Assembly: GCA_023375785.1 (NCBI GenBank)
Contig: SZWC01000041.1
Coordinates: 516,260-580,259 of the forward strand
Direction: 5' to 3'
Source of the DNA: Penium margaritaceum
Taxonomy: Eukaryota > Streptophyta > Zygnematophyceae > Desmidiales > Peniaceae
Length of the DNA stretch: 64,000 nt
Part shown: positions 1 through 10,741 of the stretch, one piece after another
Layout of the letters: the number at the start of each line of letters is the position of its first letter
Numbering within the stretch: position 1 is the first letter of the stretch
The notes under the pieces: generated by a model
Seen by the model: only the letters and a program-made list of their open reading frames with translations
The model's database searches: none
What the model was told of the DNA's origin: nothing
Made by a program: the position numbers and the translations under genes

Positions 1-1200
1 TTTCCCTTGGCACGTGCATGTGTGCCAGGTTGCGAAACGCGCGAAGATGAACCACGCTCAGATTATTACCAAACGATGTCTCATCTGGCGTCATCTAATC
101 CAGCGCCTTAATTGGACTATGGTTCTTCATATAAACCACAGTGCTCATGGCTTCAGCTCAAAATTTGTAGGTCAGTCAAGCCGAATGCAGCATGGAGCGT
201 GATGAATCCACAATGGTGCAGTTTGTGCATTCTGTTACACTGTTCTGGGTGTCGAGTATGGCGCACTACGCCGTGCCTTGACGCTAGCTGCTACGAGGTA
301 GTCTTGGAACTCCTTGCTCAGGTATTCTCCACCGCGATTACTACAGAGTGCCTTGATCTTCTTGCTAGTCTGGTTCTCCACTGATTCCTTGAATTCCTTG
401 AACCTGTCAAAGGAATGGTCCTTGGAAACAAATACACAGTAGTGTAACGGCTGAAATCATCAATGAAGGTCAGAAAATACCGAGAGCCTCCAAAGCTCTG
501 GGTCTACATCGAGCCACACAAGTCTGTGTAGACCAGTTCCAGCACCTCCTTTGTACGCTCCCCTGCTCTCGAGAATGCCTCACAATGTTGCTTCCCTTCC
601 AAACAGCTGATGCACAGCTACTACTCAAAGTTGGAGATGGTGGGCAAGTCATGTACCATCTGCTTCACTTGAAGCTGTTACAAAGCACGCATGCCGATGT
701 GGCAGTAGCGCGCATGCCAGATTTTACCATTTGTCGCTTGAAAAACTGCTGCAAGACTCTACTCATGCGACTTCTTGGTTATCTCCAACAAGCGGTACAT
801 ATCGCCTTCCTTCACCGATCTGGCCAGCTCCTCTCTCGTTTCCTTGCCGAGGATGTAGCCATAGTCATCGTCAAAGATGACTCGTAGTCCTGTGTTTGTA
901 AAATAGGGATACTGAGAGGGTTGAACGTAGCATCATGTACATACAGTTTGCCATGGAACACTCCCATTTCAATACAATGCGGGGTCTCAAACCACATCTC
1001 CACAATCCCAATCCTCTCAGCATACACCATCCGGTCATCATTTAGAGCGATAGGACAGGGAGGGATGGACAAAAACTACGTAAACCAGTCCTTGTGATGT
1101 GCCCGGCTCTTGGTACACCCTAAGTCCTTGTACCATGCGTGATCCGCCTTCTCCTTATGCAACATGTCAGAGTTCGTCATGAAGAGACGGTCTCACACTT
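1..1200 (-). pseudogene. B1 protease / pre-integrase / integrase part of copia pol (relic)
   Basis: Minus-strand translation resembles copia pol as seen in the better copies here. A protease-like stretch lies near 1080-1140, a conserved GIVEMW-containing block near 980-1010, the pre-integrase zinc region near 580-760, and the N-terminal half of the integrase core from about 580 down to 1. In the family these parts cut the polyprotein and insert the cDNA. Reverse transcriptase and RNase H would lie left of the window. Broken; no function expected. Confidence 0.85.
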
Positions 1201-2076
1201 TCTTGGCCACATTCATGCTGTTGTTACTGCTGATACTCCTATTACTGCTGCTACTATTGCTGGTGGGACTGCTGCTTTTGCTACTGTGGAGATTGCTGCT
1301 TTTAGTGTTGTTGCTCCTTTTGGTCCCTCTTGAACTCGAAGCACTCTTTCATGTAGTGCCCCTATTTCTGGCAATAGTGGCATTTGCCTTTCTTTTTACC
1401 TCTCTATTAGCCAGATTGCTGCTACTGCTAGTTACGTGAACTTGTGGCCACAAATGTTGCTTCATTGCTGCCGCTGCCATAGCGCTTTGCTACACTACAA
1501 CACAGTTTGACCTGCACCAGGTGCGTTGAGAAGAATTCGAGGTCAAGAGTCGGCTGGAACTCCAACGTCTCATGCACCGTGTCGTAGCTCACTGGGAGTC
1601 CCCTCAGCAAGAGGAGGATGAAGCACGTCTCTTCCACAGGGTTGCCAACCACTTTTAGCTTATTTACCACTCCCTTTGCCCTGCCCAAGTACGCCTCCAT
1701 CTGTTGGCCACTTTGCATCTTCAACGCTATCATCTACTCCTCCAAAAGCATGAGAAATAGAAGATCCTTACTCTCATACTTCTTACACAACGCGTCCCAC
1801 ATCTCTTTTGCGGTAGCCTTGTCACTCACATACTGAAGATACGGGTTGGAGATGGTGCTAACAAGCATCTTGTAAGCCTGTTTGTCCTTCTTCTTCCACT
1901 CCTCATATGCCACTGCTCCAGTTGTAAATGAACTTGCATCTGATGTACCTGTCTCCAGCGTCTTCCCCGCCACCACCTGCGCTGCAGTGATACCTTTTGC
2001 CTGTGGAGGCGGAGCGCGCTCGTCGCCGCTCATCACTTCCCACAATCACCTCTCCTCCAAAAGGAGGCGGGTACGG

Positions 2077-3212
2077 TGTTGGAAAATCAAGATGTTTGTC
2101 ACTACAAAGCCGATTCCTGATCAGGTATGACCAATGGACAGATCTCCTCGTCTGCCGTCCACTGTCTAAATTTCAGCCAATTTGGACGGTTCGATCTAGA
2201 GATGTGGACAAAAGGAGAAAAGTGACATAGATTATGTCACTATCTCACAAGTGGCCTACTTTGTGCTCGGCATGGGTACTTGGGATAAAAAGGCAAGAGG
2301 ACTAGGGGAGAGGTTGCCACTCTCTCCCCCACCCCTCCGCCTACTCTACCGGACTCTACTCTTCTGGACTCTGCTCTACCGATGGCGGGGTCAGTTACTG
2401 TCGTCCGGGAGTCTAACCCGGTACGAGGGCCTGCCGCAGCCTCTTGTTGATCTGCCAGGATAATGCGGACGGCCACCTTAAGTTCTGGCGTGATTTGCGG
2501 AAGTACAGGTTATGGCCTCGGTGAGGACCGAGTGCAAGTACGAGCGTGAGCGGAAACACGGACCGAAGATCGGAGCAGATGGACGGGCCTCGATCGAGAC
2601 ATCGGATCGAGAGAACGAAGTTGCGGGATCTTTATAAACAATGGATCGATGGATCGGAGAGCATCGCATAGACGATGGAGCGATCGCAGCCGTCGCGGGA
2701 TCGAGAGTGCGAGCACGAGCTCCTCTTCACCCGACGAGCGAGAAGAGCGACGGGAGCAGAGGACTTGCCGCAGATCAGGACGATCTCGTCCATGGATCGC
2801 ACCGAGGGTGCTGGGCATCCGCCAACCTCGGTCGCTCGGTGCGTGGGGACACCGACCAGTGTCCGGGATGCTCAAGACACAAGCGGACTGGACAGACCAA
2901 GCTTGTGCATTTTGCTTGCTCTTTGTATTTCCTAGCCACTAGACTAGTATAAATAGGTAGTAGTTTCATTTGTAGATTACTTCGTCTGTACTGTACCATT
3001 TTGCAAGTATAGCATATCGTTGGAAAGCTCAAGAGACGAGCCGTGTACTTCTGACTTTTGTATAACCTCTTGAATCGTCAATGTGTAACAGAAGGTGATA
3101 CTTTGCAGCGTACAGTTGCAGTGTGTACAACACAGTGCATTTCAGTCATAGTTGCTCGATTTGTTGTATCTCCTGAGACACCTGTGATCCTAGAGAAGTG
3201 CTAATTCTCACA
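2077..3212 (+). repeat. Solo LTR of COP-D inside B1 gag
   Basis: 1136 bp starting TGTTGGAAAATC and ending AATTCTCACA, flanked by the 5 bp duplication TACGG (2072-2076 and 3213-3217). It matches, in reverse orientation, the 1195 bp LTRs of the full COP-D at 11985-19906. No internal region is present, so this is a solo LTR left by LTR-LTR recombination. A TATA-like TATAAATA lies at 2948-2955 and would place the promoter in the 3' half of the LTR. Confidence 0.93.
2948..2955 (+). promoter_or_regulatory. TATA-like box in the solo COP-D LTR
   Basis: TATAAATA within the LTR at the position expected for an element promoter. The two LTRs of the full COP-D copy carry a TACAAATA variant at the same place. 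Predicted only from the motif. Confidence 0.5.
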
Positions 3213-3297
3213 TACGGATCTTCCAAAACGTGAACTTGGCACATCCTTCCAGCCTCTCCACGTACTAGACTACAGAGACCACACCTATTGCTGTCAT

Positions 3298-3950
3298 TTT
3301 TAGCTTTGGTGATGCTCAACGCTGCCTTTGGATGGCGGCGCTATCCCTCGTTCTGCTGCTACTTCTACGAGAAATCTATCTGACAGAAAATGGACTTTAG
3401 ATGCCAGTTAACTGGGAATTTGAAAAACTGAGCCCACCACTGGAAAATGCGGCTCAAAATATTTCAAATCGATCCGTAAAACAGGGTCATTAACAGAGAA
3501 TATTGAAAGATATGTCCTCTTGAAAATAGGGCATGCTTCTGCTCCTACTTCAACGCAGACCAGCCAGCTTATAAACCGTGTTTCTCTGAAACAAATCAAT
3601 GGAATGCAAATATTTGTGCACCAATAGAAAGCTTAGGAAAAATACTAAAATTCGCATGTGCTACTTTTTAAAGTTCCCAAAGAAACGAGAGAGTTATGGT
3701 AATTATAAGGTAGTCGTTGCACAGCTTGTCTTACGACACAGTCTTACTCATAGAGTGTGTGGTTTAGGCGGGCCTCCTTTTGACCATAACTCTCAATCTG
3801 ACCATTCGATCTTCATGATCTTGGACTTGTTGCTAAGCTTGTCTTGCGAACTTGACAATCCTGTGTTTGATCGTCAGATTTTAATCAAGGTTTGACCCTA
3901 ACCCGTCACTTTCAAAGTGACGGCTTGTGCTGCCTAAACTAACAGAACTT
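3298..3950 (-). other. B1 untranslated leader between gag and the primer site
   Basis: About 650 bp of COP-B leader on the minus strand. It is alignable by eye with 33840-34470 (B3), 22115-22690 (B2) and 54018-54628 (B6). It holds no open coding region. The conserved leader makes the COP-B copies easy to recognise even where gag is lost. Confidence 0.75.
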
Positions 3951-3965
3951 GGCTCTGATAGCAAA
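3951..3965 (-). promoter_or_regulatory. B1 primer-binding-site remnant (tRNA-iMet type)
   Basis: The minus strand reads close to TTTGGTATCAGAGCC directly next to the LTR end at 3966, as in the other COP-B copies. It is slightly decayed. Confidence 0.7.
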
Positions 3966-4100
3966 TGTTGGATATGGAGGAGAGAGATTTTATTGCAGCA
4001 GCGAACATGTGGGACTGAAAGGGCAGCAGGTTTCCTAAAGAATGATTATTGAAACACTCAAAATGATGGAGTACATATAGAGCTAGAGCTTGGGCAAGTC
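3966..4100 (-). repeat. B1 5' LTR, inner part
   Basis: Begins TGTTGGATATGGAGGAGAG, the reverse complement of the COP-B LTR 3' end. It runs to the COP-A insertion; the last five bases (AAGTC) are that element's target duplication. The LTR continues at 10742. Confidence 0.9.
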
Positions 4101-4302
4101 TGTTATGTTTTGTGTATGCCCCTGGTCCAATCAGCGGAAGATTTAGACTGGGTATGCACTGCGCTTGTAGTGCAAGTCCCCCAGCGACATGCAAGAGAGG
4201 CAGAGAGAGACAAGGCATGCACTACTCACCCTTGTGGAGTAGTTCCCCCTGGTCTACTCTTGGTAGTCTAACTAGTGCATGCTCCTTAGGACAACTTCCT
4301 AC

Positions 4303-4366
4303 AGCCTAGTGGGTGAAGGCACCGTCTTGCAAGCAAGATGTCTGGGGTCAAATCCCCCGAGGACCA
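4303..4366 (+). other. tRNA/SINE-like module in the COP-A 5' LTR
   Basis: A box-A-like AGCCTAGTGGGTGAAGGC (4303-4320) is followed after about 25 bp by a box-B-like GGTCAAATCC (4346-4355). A 6 bp hairpin TCTTGC/GCAAGA lies between them. The arrangement is that of a tRNA-derived pol III promoter or SINE head. No proper acceptor stem pairs with the 3' side, so it is not a tRNA gene. Confidence 0.5.
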
Positions 4367-4546
4367 CATTTTCTTTGTGACTAAAAAGGGCCAAGAAAGC
4401 TTCCTAGAAGCTTCTAAGGTCCAAGGTAGATCAAGCGCCACTTGGCGGTCATAGAGGGTGCCATGTCATCAAAGCTGATGAGACTGTCTAGAGTGGCCTT
4501 GGGGGGAGGCTCCTCCAAGGAGCCACTGGGAGCACTGACCACAGAC

Positions 4547-4555
4547 TATATAAGG
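4547..4555 (+). promoter_or_regulatory. TATA box in the COP-A 5' LTR
   Basis: TATATAAGG, kept as ATATAAGG in the 3' LTR (10423-10430) and as the reverse complement at 61436-61446 in the second COP-A. Likely marks the pol II start of the element RNA. Confidence 0.6.
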
Positions 4556-4861
4556 CCTGTCATTTGCATGTGATAACATATCATCTCTTACTCTTGAGAC
4601 TCGGGAGAAAACTAATCCCTTGTTGGCCACCAAGAAAGAGGATAAAGAACGAGTGCAAGTGCACACTTTGGTGTGTAGCTTTGCTAGTTGGGTGAGAGTT
4701 TGGAACACTCTCCGGCCACGGTTGGGACAAGCTAAGTGAACCTTTCAGTGTGGAAACACCACTCCGTGGGTGATCTCTACCTTGGTTGAAGTACCAAGGG
4801 CGGTCGGCGGTTTGCCTGTCGGCGCCGTTTACTCTAGACCGTGGCCAAGTGCAGAGTGACA

Positions 4862-5311
4862 AAGGGTTATGGGCCCACACTGATTGGGAACCTTGGTTCT
4901 TTGTTCCACCGCTCAGTTCACGTGGCAGGTACCTCCGCATCAGACAAGACACCACTGCTCCATCTGCTTCATCGTCGGTCCACTTTGGACTAAGGTACGC
5001 ATTGTGAGAGACCGGACGCGGGTTGGACTCGTGGTCCACTTTTGCTCTCCACGGACAAGGAACGAGGATACGCTCTGCCATTGTTGGTATGACCCTCGAG
5101 TCCTAAGCGGGTTACGCTCTGCCCTTGTGGGTATGATCCCGTGTCTGTGGAAGCACTTCCTCCACAATAGCTAGGAGACCTTCAAGTGGAGGGGAATGCA
5201 ACGGACTGCACCTTGAAAATCTGTAGCAGTCATCAGCCTCATCAGCCTACATCGGCCTCAACAAAGCAGAACAGCAAGGACTAAGTGAGCATCCTTGACC
5301 ACACCGTAATC
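4862..5311 (+). other. COP-A leader between LTR and gag
   Basis: 450 bp without a recognisable coding region. The expected iMet primer site is not seen next to the LTR. An imperfect direct repeat containing TACGCTCTGCC occurs at 5070 and 5113, a 43 bp step. The first good gag start codon is at 5312. Confidence 0.7.
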
Positions 5312-6430
5312 ATGCCGGGGGATCAAGAGATCGTTCCAGTCACCTCACGGCCCGCCGAGTTGGGTGCGGCCAACGCCATCGCATGCTTCGATGGCAAAGC
5401 CTTTGGCACGTGGAAATGGCAGTTTGAGGTGGTGATGCGCGTGCGCGGGTACCTCAACATGTTGAAAGGGACGGAGGTAGCACCGAAGGACGAGGTAAGC
5501 GCGGAATACGCAAAGTGGCAAGAGCGGAATGACATCGCTCTCGCACTCCTCGTCACGTCCATAAGCCCTTCCCTAATCTCCCATATCGAGGGGTGTACGA
5601 CGGCAGCTGAGGCTTACACCAAGCTGACGAACGTGTACCAGTCAACTTCCCTCGCCAATCGACTTTCCATCCTGCAGCGCCTCATCGGGCTGCAGGTGGG
5701 CAAAGGGGAATTCATCTCGGACTTCCTCCACCAGTTCGAAGGACTACTTCAAGAAGCCCGCGCCATGTCCTGGCAGCTTGACCAACAGATGCATGCCATG
5801 ATTCTCCTCATGGCCTTGTCGCCAAGCTGGGGCCCCATGATCACCACCTTGGGTGGATGGGAGGAGTCGGAGTTCACGTACCCTCGTGTCTCTGAGCTTT
5901 TCCGGAATGAAGCCATGCGGCGCAACAACAGCGTCATCAACAACGCCGTGTACGCAAGTGGCTCGGGAGGCACCTCCTCTCATGGCAACAGCAGAAGCAG
6001 TGGCGGTGGGGAGAGCGGCAAGAAGAAGAGCAAGTGCCACAACTGTGGTAAGGCGGGGCATTGGGCGCGGGAGTATCGCGCACCAAAGAAGGAAGGAGGC
6101 GGTGGTGGGAGCAGCAACGTGAGTAAGAAGGTGGACTTGATGTCCACGAGCATGATGGCCGAGAGCAAGGCCCCTCCCAAGGGCTCTGCGCTGCTGCGGC
6201 CGGGAGCCTTCGGGCTCGACAGTGGCATGGACTACCACACCTCTCGCGAGGCATGTGGCTTCTCGTCCCTCACACCGTCCACGGCCAAGTTCCGGTGCAC
6301 CAACGGCGGCATCAAGTACGCGGCTGGTGAGGGAGAGAAGGTCGTGCACACGCGGCTCAACGGAGNGGGCATTGGGCGCGGGAGTGTCGCGCACCAAAGA
6401 AGGAAGGAGGCGGTGGTGGGAGCAGCAACG
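5312..6430 (+). pseudogene. COP-A gag
   Basis: Starts MPGDQEIVPVTSRPAELGA and continues as a helical copia Gag (UBN2 type): a FDGKAFGTWKWQFE block near residue 30, WQERNDIALALLVTSISPSL near residue 80, and NRLSILQRLIGLQVGKGEF near residue 130. A glycine/serine-rich linker and a CCHC zinc-knuckle region (CHNCGKAGHWA, about 6034-6075) follow. Gag would package the element RNA in a virus-like particle. The protease region (LDSG motif) begins at about 6200. Part of this stretch is repeated around an N at 6366 and should be read with caution. Confidence 0.85.
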
Positions 6431-6676
6431 TGAGTAAGAAGGTGGACTCGACGTCCACGAGCATGATGGCCGAGAGCAAGGCCCCTCCCAAGGGCTCTGC
6501 GCTGCTGCGGCCGGGAGCCTTCGGGCTCGACAGTGGCATGGACTACCACACCTCTCGCGAGGCATGTGGCTTCTCGTCCCTCACACCGTCCACGGCCAAG
6601 TTCCGGTGCACCAACGGCGGCATCAAGTACGCGGCTGGTGAGGGAGAGAAGGTCGTGCACACACGGCTCAACGGAG
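6056..6676 (+). repeat. Direct 310 bp tandem repeat separated by a single N
   Basis: 6056-6365 and 6367-6676 are nearly identical, with only a few differences by eye, and meet at N6366. Such a repeat around an unknown base often results when two overlapping contig ends, possibly two alleles, were not merged. A true tandem duplication cannot be excluded. Confidence 0.8.
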
Positions 6677-9600
6677 TCGACAAGGAGTTGCGGCTACAGA
6701 ACGTTGTCTACATGCCAACTTTCGCCGCGAACCTCCTCTCCGTCTCGCGGATTACGGATCACGCGATGACGGTGGTGTTCACACAGAAGCCGTCATCCTC
6801 AAGAACGAGGACGTGACGATTACCTACGCTACGTCAGACCTTGTCGCTAAGGTGCCACGAACGGATGGACTCTACGTTCTGCAAACGAAGAGCGCGGAAG
6901 GGCACGCTGAGGCGGCAGTGGCAGTAGCGGAAGCTGCACCATTGCCGAACGCCAAGACACCATCCATGCCGCCTGCTGTGGCGGCTAAAGACGCGGGAGC
7001 AGCAACTGCGAAGCTGTGGCACAGAAGCCTAGGGCACGTAGCCGACAGCACCCTGCAGGTCATGCAGGAGCAGAAGCTTGTACGCGGGCTGGAGGGATGT
7101 GAGCTAAAGGGTGGATGCAACGCTAGGTGTGAGGCTTGCCTACGAGGGAAGTCAAAGCGGAAACGCTTCTCTAAAAATGGTTATAGAATAGAGGGCATAC
7201 TTGACCTTGTCCACAGTGACGTGTGTGGCCCCATGCGCACCACGTGCAACGGCGGCTCCAAGTACTTCCTCACCTTCATCAATGATTACTCTCGGAAGGT
7301 GTGGGTGTACTTCCTCAAAACATAGGGAGAGGTGCTAGAGCGCCTGCAAGGGTTTGTCGCCATGGTGGAGCGACAAACTGGACGGAAGGTCAAGGCCCTC
7401 CGGAGCGACAACGGCGGAGAGTACGAGGGGTGCAAGCCGTGGCTCTGGGCACACGGCATTGTCCACCAACCTACTACCCCTACACACCGCAGAGCAACGG
7501 CGTGGCCGCGTGCATGAACCAGACCATTCTGGCCATGACGCGAACCATGCTGTTCGACTCAAAGCTCCCTCCTCGCTTCTGGGCGGAAGCAGCGCGCACT
7601 ACATGCTACCTCATCAACCTCATGCCTGCTGCAACACTGCGCAGCAAGGGGACAGAAAAGGAGCAAAGTCCCGAACGCATGACGCCGCAGGAGGCGTGGT
7701 CGGGAAAGAAGCCGGATGCCTCTCACCTAAAGGCTTTCGGCTGCACGGCTTGGGCCAAAATCCAGGACGGGCAAGGAGCGGGGAAGTTGGCTGCACGTGC
7801 GCGCAAGTGCGTGATGATCTGCTACGAGGCTGCGCACAAGGCGTACAGGCTATGGGACCAGGCAGCAGGGAGAGTCATCACCTTTAGAGATGTGACCTTT
7901 CAGGAAGAGTCACACAACAAGGGAGAACTGCTGGACCCAGAGAACTCTCCAAAACAGGGAGAGTGGATCGTGCTGCTGCAGGCGGGTGACACACCCCCGC
8001 CTAACTGGCGTGGGACGCCAGTGGCCATAGCCAACGAGGCTGCTAATTCAGGGAGAGCGTCCGCTCAGGCTAAAGCGAAGTTGACATCCGACACCGCGTC
8101 GGAGACATCCGAGGCCTCCTCGGAGGCCAATGGCTCTTCCCTTCCAGCGACTCCTCCTGGGGAAGCACAGCAGCAGCAGCCGCAGCATGAGCAGCCAGCA
8201 CCAGCACCATTGCGGCGCAGTGAGCGCCAAGCAAAGCCTGCAAAGCACTACGACAGAGGGAAGGCCAAGTATACTGGCCTGAGCTGGTCGTGCCTTGCGC
8301 AGGGAGAGCCGGCTACCATCGCCGAGGCTCTCTCGCGGCCGGACGCCGCTAACTGGAAGGAGGCGATGGAGAGCGAGCTCGCCTCCATCGAGGAGAACGG
8401 AACGTGGGTGCTGGTGGACAGACCACCAAACGCACACGTGGTAGGCGTGAAATGGGTCTTACGCGTCAAACACAAGCAAGACAACAGCATCAACAAGTAC
8501 AAGGCAAGGATCATCGCGAAGGGGTTCTCGGAGAGAGTAGGGTCCGAGTACGACGAGACCTACTCTCCTGACACGTCCTTCCCCTCCATCCGCACCTTGC
8601 TGGCTGTGGCTGCGGTGCGCAACATGGAAATCCACCAGATGGACGTCAAGACCGCCTTCCTCTACGGCAAGCTTGACAAGGAGATACTAATGGAGGTGCC
8701 CGAGGGTGTCAAGGCAAAACTCGGGCAGGTGTGTCGCCTCATCAAGGCGCTCTACGGGCTGAAACAGGCCCCAAGGATCTGCTACAAGGAGATGACAGCT
8801 TCATGACTAGCCTTGGCTTCTCGCACTGCCACAACAACCCCAGTGTGTATGTGTGTGCGGATGACCAGGGGCTGTTGCTGGTAGCGCTGTACGTGGATGA
8901 CCTGATTCTGGCCTCCACCTCCATGAAGGCCCTTGAGGCCCTCAAGGAGAAGCTGCATGGGCGGTTTCAGATGAAGGACATGGGCGAGCTCGAGTACTAC
9001 TTGGGCATCGCCATACATTGCAACCGAGCTGCAGGCACCATCGAGCTCAACCAAACGAAGTACATCTCAGAGGTGCTTTGGCGTTATGGCATGGAAGACA
9101 CCAAAACCCTCAGCACTCTTCTCCCCACAAAGTGCAATCTCACCTCCGCCCAATCCCCCAGCACGGAAGCCGAGCGCCGCGAAATGCAGGATGTGCCGTA
9201 CCAGTCTGCGGTGGGTAGCATCATGTATGCCATGGTTGGCACGCGGCCGGACATCTCCTTTGCTGTGGGGCTAGTCAGTTGGTACGTGGCCAACCCTGGG
9301 CCACTCCACTGGCAGGCCGTGAAGCGCATTTTGTGCTATCTCAACAAGACACGGCACATGGGGCTGCAGTACGGCGGCCTTCAAGGAACAGACCCTTTGC
9401 GCCTCAAGGGCTACACCGACGCATTTTTTGGAGGCAACGTATATGACAGGAAGTCCACCTCGGGCTTTGTGTGCCTTGTGAACGGCGGCGCTGTGTCGTG
9501 GGCCAGCCGCAAGCAAGACTGTGTCTCCATCTCAACCGCAGAAGCTGAGTACGTGGCGCTGTCAGAGGTGTGCAAGGAGACGCAGTGGCTACGCAGCTTG

Positions 9601-9882
9601 CTCGCTGAGATGCACGCACCATAGAAGGAGGCCACAGTCATCTACATCGACAACCAGAGCGCGATGGACATCGCGTTCAAGGACACCCTCTCCAGGCGGA
9701 CCAAGCACATCGACATCCGCTATCACTACACGCGCGACCTCGTTGCCAAGGGAGTGGTGGATCTGCAGTACATCTCGACCAAGCGGATGCTCGCGGACTT
9801 CTTGACGAAGCCGCTGGACAGTGACCCGCACATGGCAAGGGCACGAGGCATCGGGATGGTGAGCGCAGCAGACGAGGACTGA
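6430..9882 (+). pseudogene. COP-A pol: protease, integrase, reverse transcriptase, RNase H
   Basis: Copia domain order on the plus strand. The protease region is near 6515-6780. The pre-integrase zinc domain (LWHRSLGH ... CEACLRGKSKRKRF) lies near 7010-7170, and the integrase core (DLVHSDVCGPM ... FINDYSRKVWVYF and onward) near 7195-7760. A glutamine/proline-rich linker follows near 7980-8240. Reverse transcriptase (NGTWVLVDRPPNAHVVGVKW ... KARIIAKGFSE ... LYVDDLILAS) lies near 8370-9120. RNase H (STAEAEYVALSEVCKETQWL ... RTKHIDIRYHYTRDL ... LADFLTKPL) lies near 9400-9830. Broken in several places, a fossil. Confidence 0.9.
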
Positions 9883-9975
9883 ACCGGCGGGCTACTTCAC
9901 AGGTGGCCAACATCGCTAGGTCCATGGCCGTAGCAAGAATCTAGCCGCAGATGAATGCGGGTGCAAGGGAGAGTT

Positions 9976-10736
9976 TGTTATGTTCTGTGTATGCCCCTGG
10001 TCCAATCAGCGGAAGATTTAAACTGGGTATGCACTGCGCTTGTAGCGCAAGTCCCCCAGCAACATGCAAGAGAGGCAGAGAGAGACAAGGCATGCACTGC
10101 TCACCCTTGTGGATTAAGTCCCCTTGGTCTACTCTTGGTAGTCTACCTAGTGTATGCTCCTTAGGACAACTTCATACAGCCTAGTGGGTGAAGGCACCGT
10201 CTCGCAAGCGAGAGGTCCGGGGTCAAATCCCCCCAGGACCAAATTTTCTTTGTGACTAAAAAGGGCCAAGGAAGATTCCTAGAAGCTTCTAAGGTCCAAG
10301 GTAGATCAAGCGCCACTTGGCGGTCACAGAGGGTGCCATGTCATCAAAGCTGATGACACTGTCTAGAGTGGCATTGGAGGGAGGCCCCTCCAAGGAGCCA
10401 CTGGGAGCACTGACCAGAGACCATATAAGGCGTGTCATTTGAATGTGATAATATATCATCTCTTACTCTTGATACTTAGGAGAAAACTAATCCCTTGTTG
10501 GCCACCAAGAAAGAGGATAAAGAACAAGTGCAAGTGCACACTTTGGTGTGTAGCTTTGCCAGTTGGGTGAGAGTTTGGAACACTCTCCGGCCACGGTTGG
10601 GACAAGCTAAGTGAACCTTTCAGTGTAGAAACACCACTTCGTGGGTGATCTCTACCTTGGTTGAAATACCAAGGGCGGTCGGCGGTTTGCCTGTCGGCGT
10701 TGTTTCCTCTAGACCGTGGCCAAGTGCAAAGTGACA
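9976..10736 (+). repeat. COP-A 3' LTR
   Basis: 761 bp matching the 5' LTR, preceded by the purine-rich AAGGGAGAG tract and followed by the duplication AAGTC. It carries the same tRNA-like module and TATA box. Confidence 0.95.
10178..10240 (+). other. tRNA/SINE-like module in the COP-A 3' LTR
   Basis: Box-A-like AGCCTAGTGGGTGAAGGC (10178-10195) and box-B-like GGTCAAATCC (10221-10230) with hairpin TCTCGC/GCGAGA between them. Compared with the 5' LTR one hairpin pair is changed on both sides (C-G to T-A). Confidence 0.5.
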
Positions 10737-10741
10737 AAGTC

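Larger units (their letters stand above)
1300..3297 (-). pseudogene. B1 copia gag (relic), split by a solo COP-D LTR
   Basis: Minus-strand gag of the UBN2 / retrotran_gag_2 type. A WEVMSGDERAPPPQAKGIT-like N-terminal part lies near 1980-2045, followed by a YEEWKKKDKQAY block, an ALCKKYESKD block and a helical region to about 1430. A CCHC zinc-knuckle region and a glutamine-rich stretch follow near 1210-1400; the CTG/CTA triplet run on the plus strand is their complement. The N-terminal start codon region lies near 3297, on the far side of the inserted LTR. In the family Gag forms the virus-like particle. Fossil, broken. Confidence 0.85.
1..4100 (-). mobile_element. COP-B copy B1, Ty1/copia relic, minus strand, left end outside the window
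   Basis: Internal region of a copia element read on the minus strand. From right to left it shows an LTR end at 3966, a primer-site remnant, a leader, gag, a protease region, the pre-integrase domain and the start of integrase at the window edge. Two younger insertions interrupt it: a solo COP-D LTR (2077-3212, TSD TACGG) and a whole COP-A inserted in its 5' LTR (TSD AAGTC at 4096-4100 and 10737-10741). The rest of that LTR resumes at 10742. The coding part matches the other COP-B copies in this window. It is an old, heavily broken fossil with more than ten breaks. Confidence 0.9.
4101..4861 (+). repeat. COP-A 5' LTR
   Basis: 761 bp, TG...CA ended, matching 9976-10736 at equal length. It contains a tRNA/SINE-like module (4303-4366), a 6 bp hairpin GGCTCC/GGAGCC near 4508-4524 and a TATA box at 4547-4555. 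Confidence 0.95.
4101..10736 (+). mobile_element. COP-A, full-length Ty1/copia element inserted in the B1 LTR
   Basis: 6636 bp with two 761 bp LTRs (4101-4861 and 9976-10736), both TGTTATG...GTGACA, and a 5 bp duplication AAGTC on each side (4096-4100, 10737-10741). Gag, protease, integrase, reverse transcriptase and RNase H follow in copia order on the plus strand. A purine-rich tract (AAGGGAGAG) precedes the 3' LTR. The two LTRs differ at roughly 6% of positions over the first ~340 bp by eye, so the insertion is of middle age. The structure is complete, but the coding part has about four or more breaks. No iMet-type primer site follows the 5' LTR. Confidence 0.95.

Noticed and set aside
14-887. 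Plus-strand open frames over B1
   Set aside because: They are antisense shadows of the COP-B pol on the minus strand; the same shadows appear over B3.
1164-1439. Leucine-rich open frame on the plus strand resembling a membrane protein
   Set aside because: It is the complement of the glutamine-codon run and zinc region of B1 gag; the leucine run comes from CTG/TTG triplets.
10178-10240. tRNA gene
   Set aside because: Box motifs are imperfect, no acceptor stem pairs, and the anticodon arm does not give a 7-base loop. Better described as tRNA/SINE-like.
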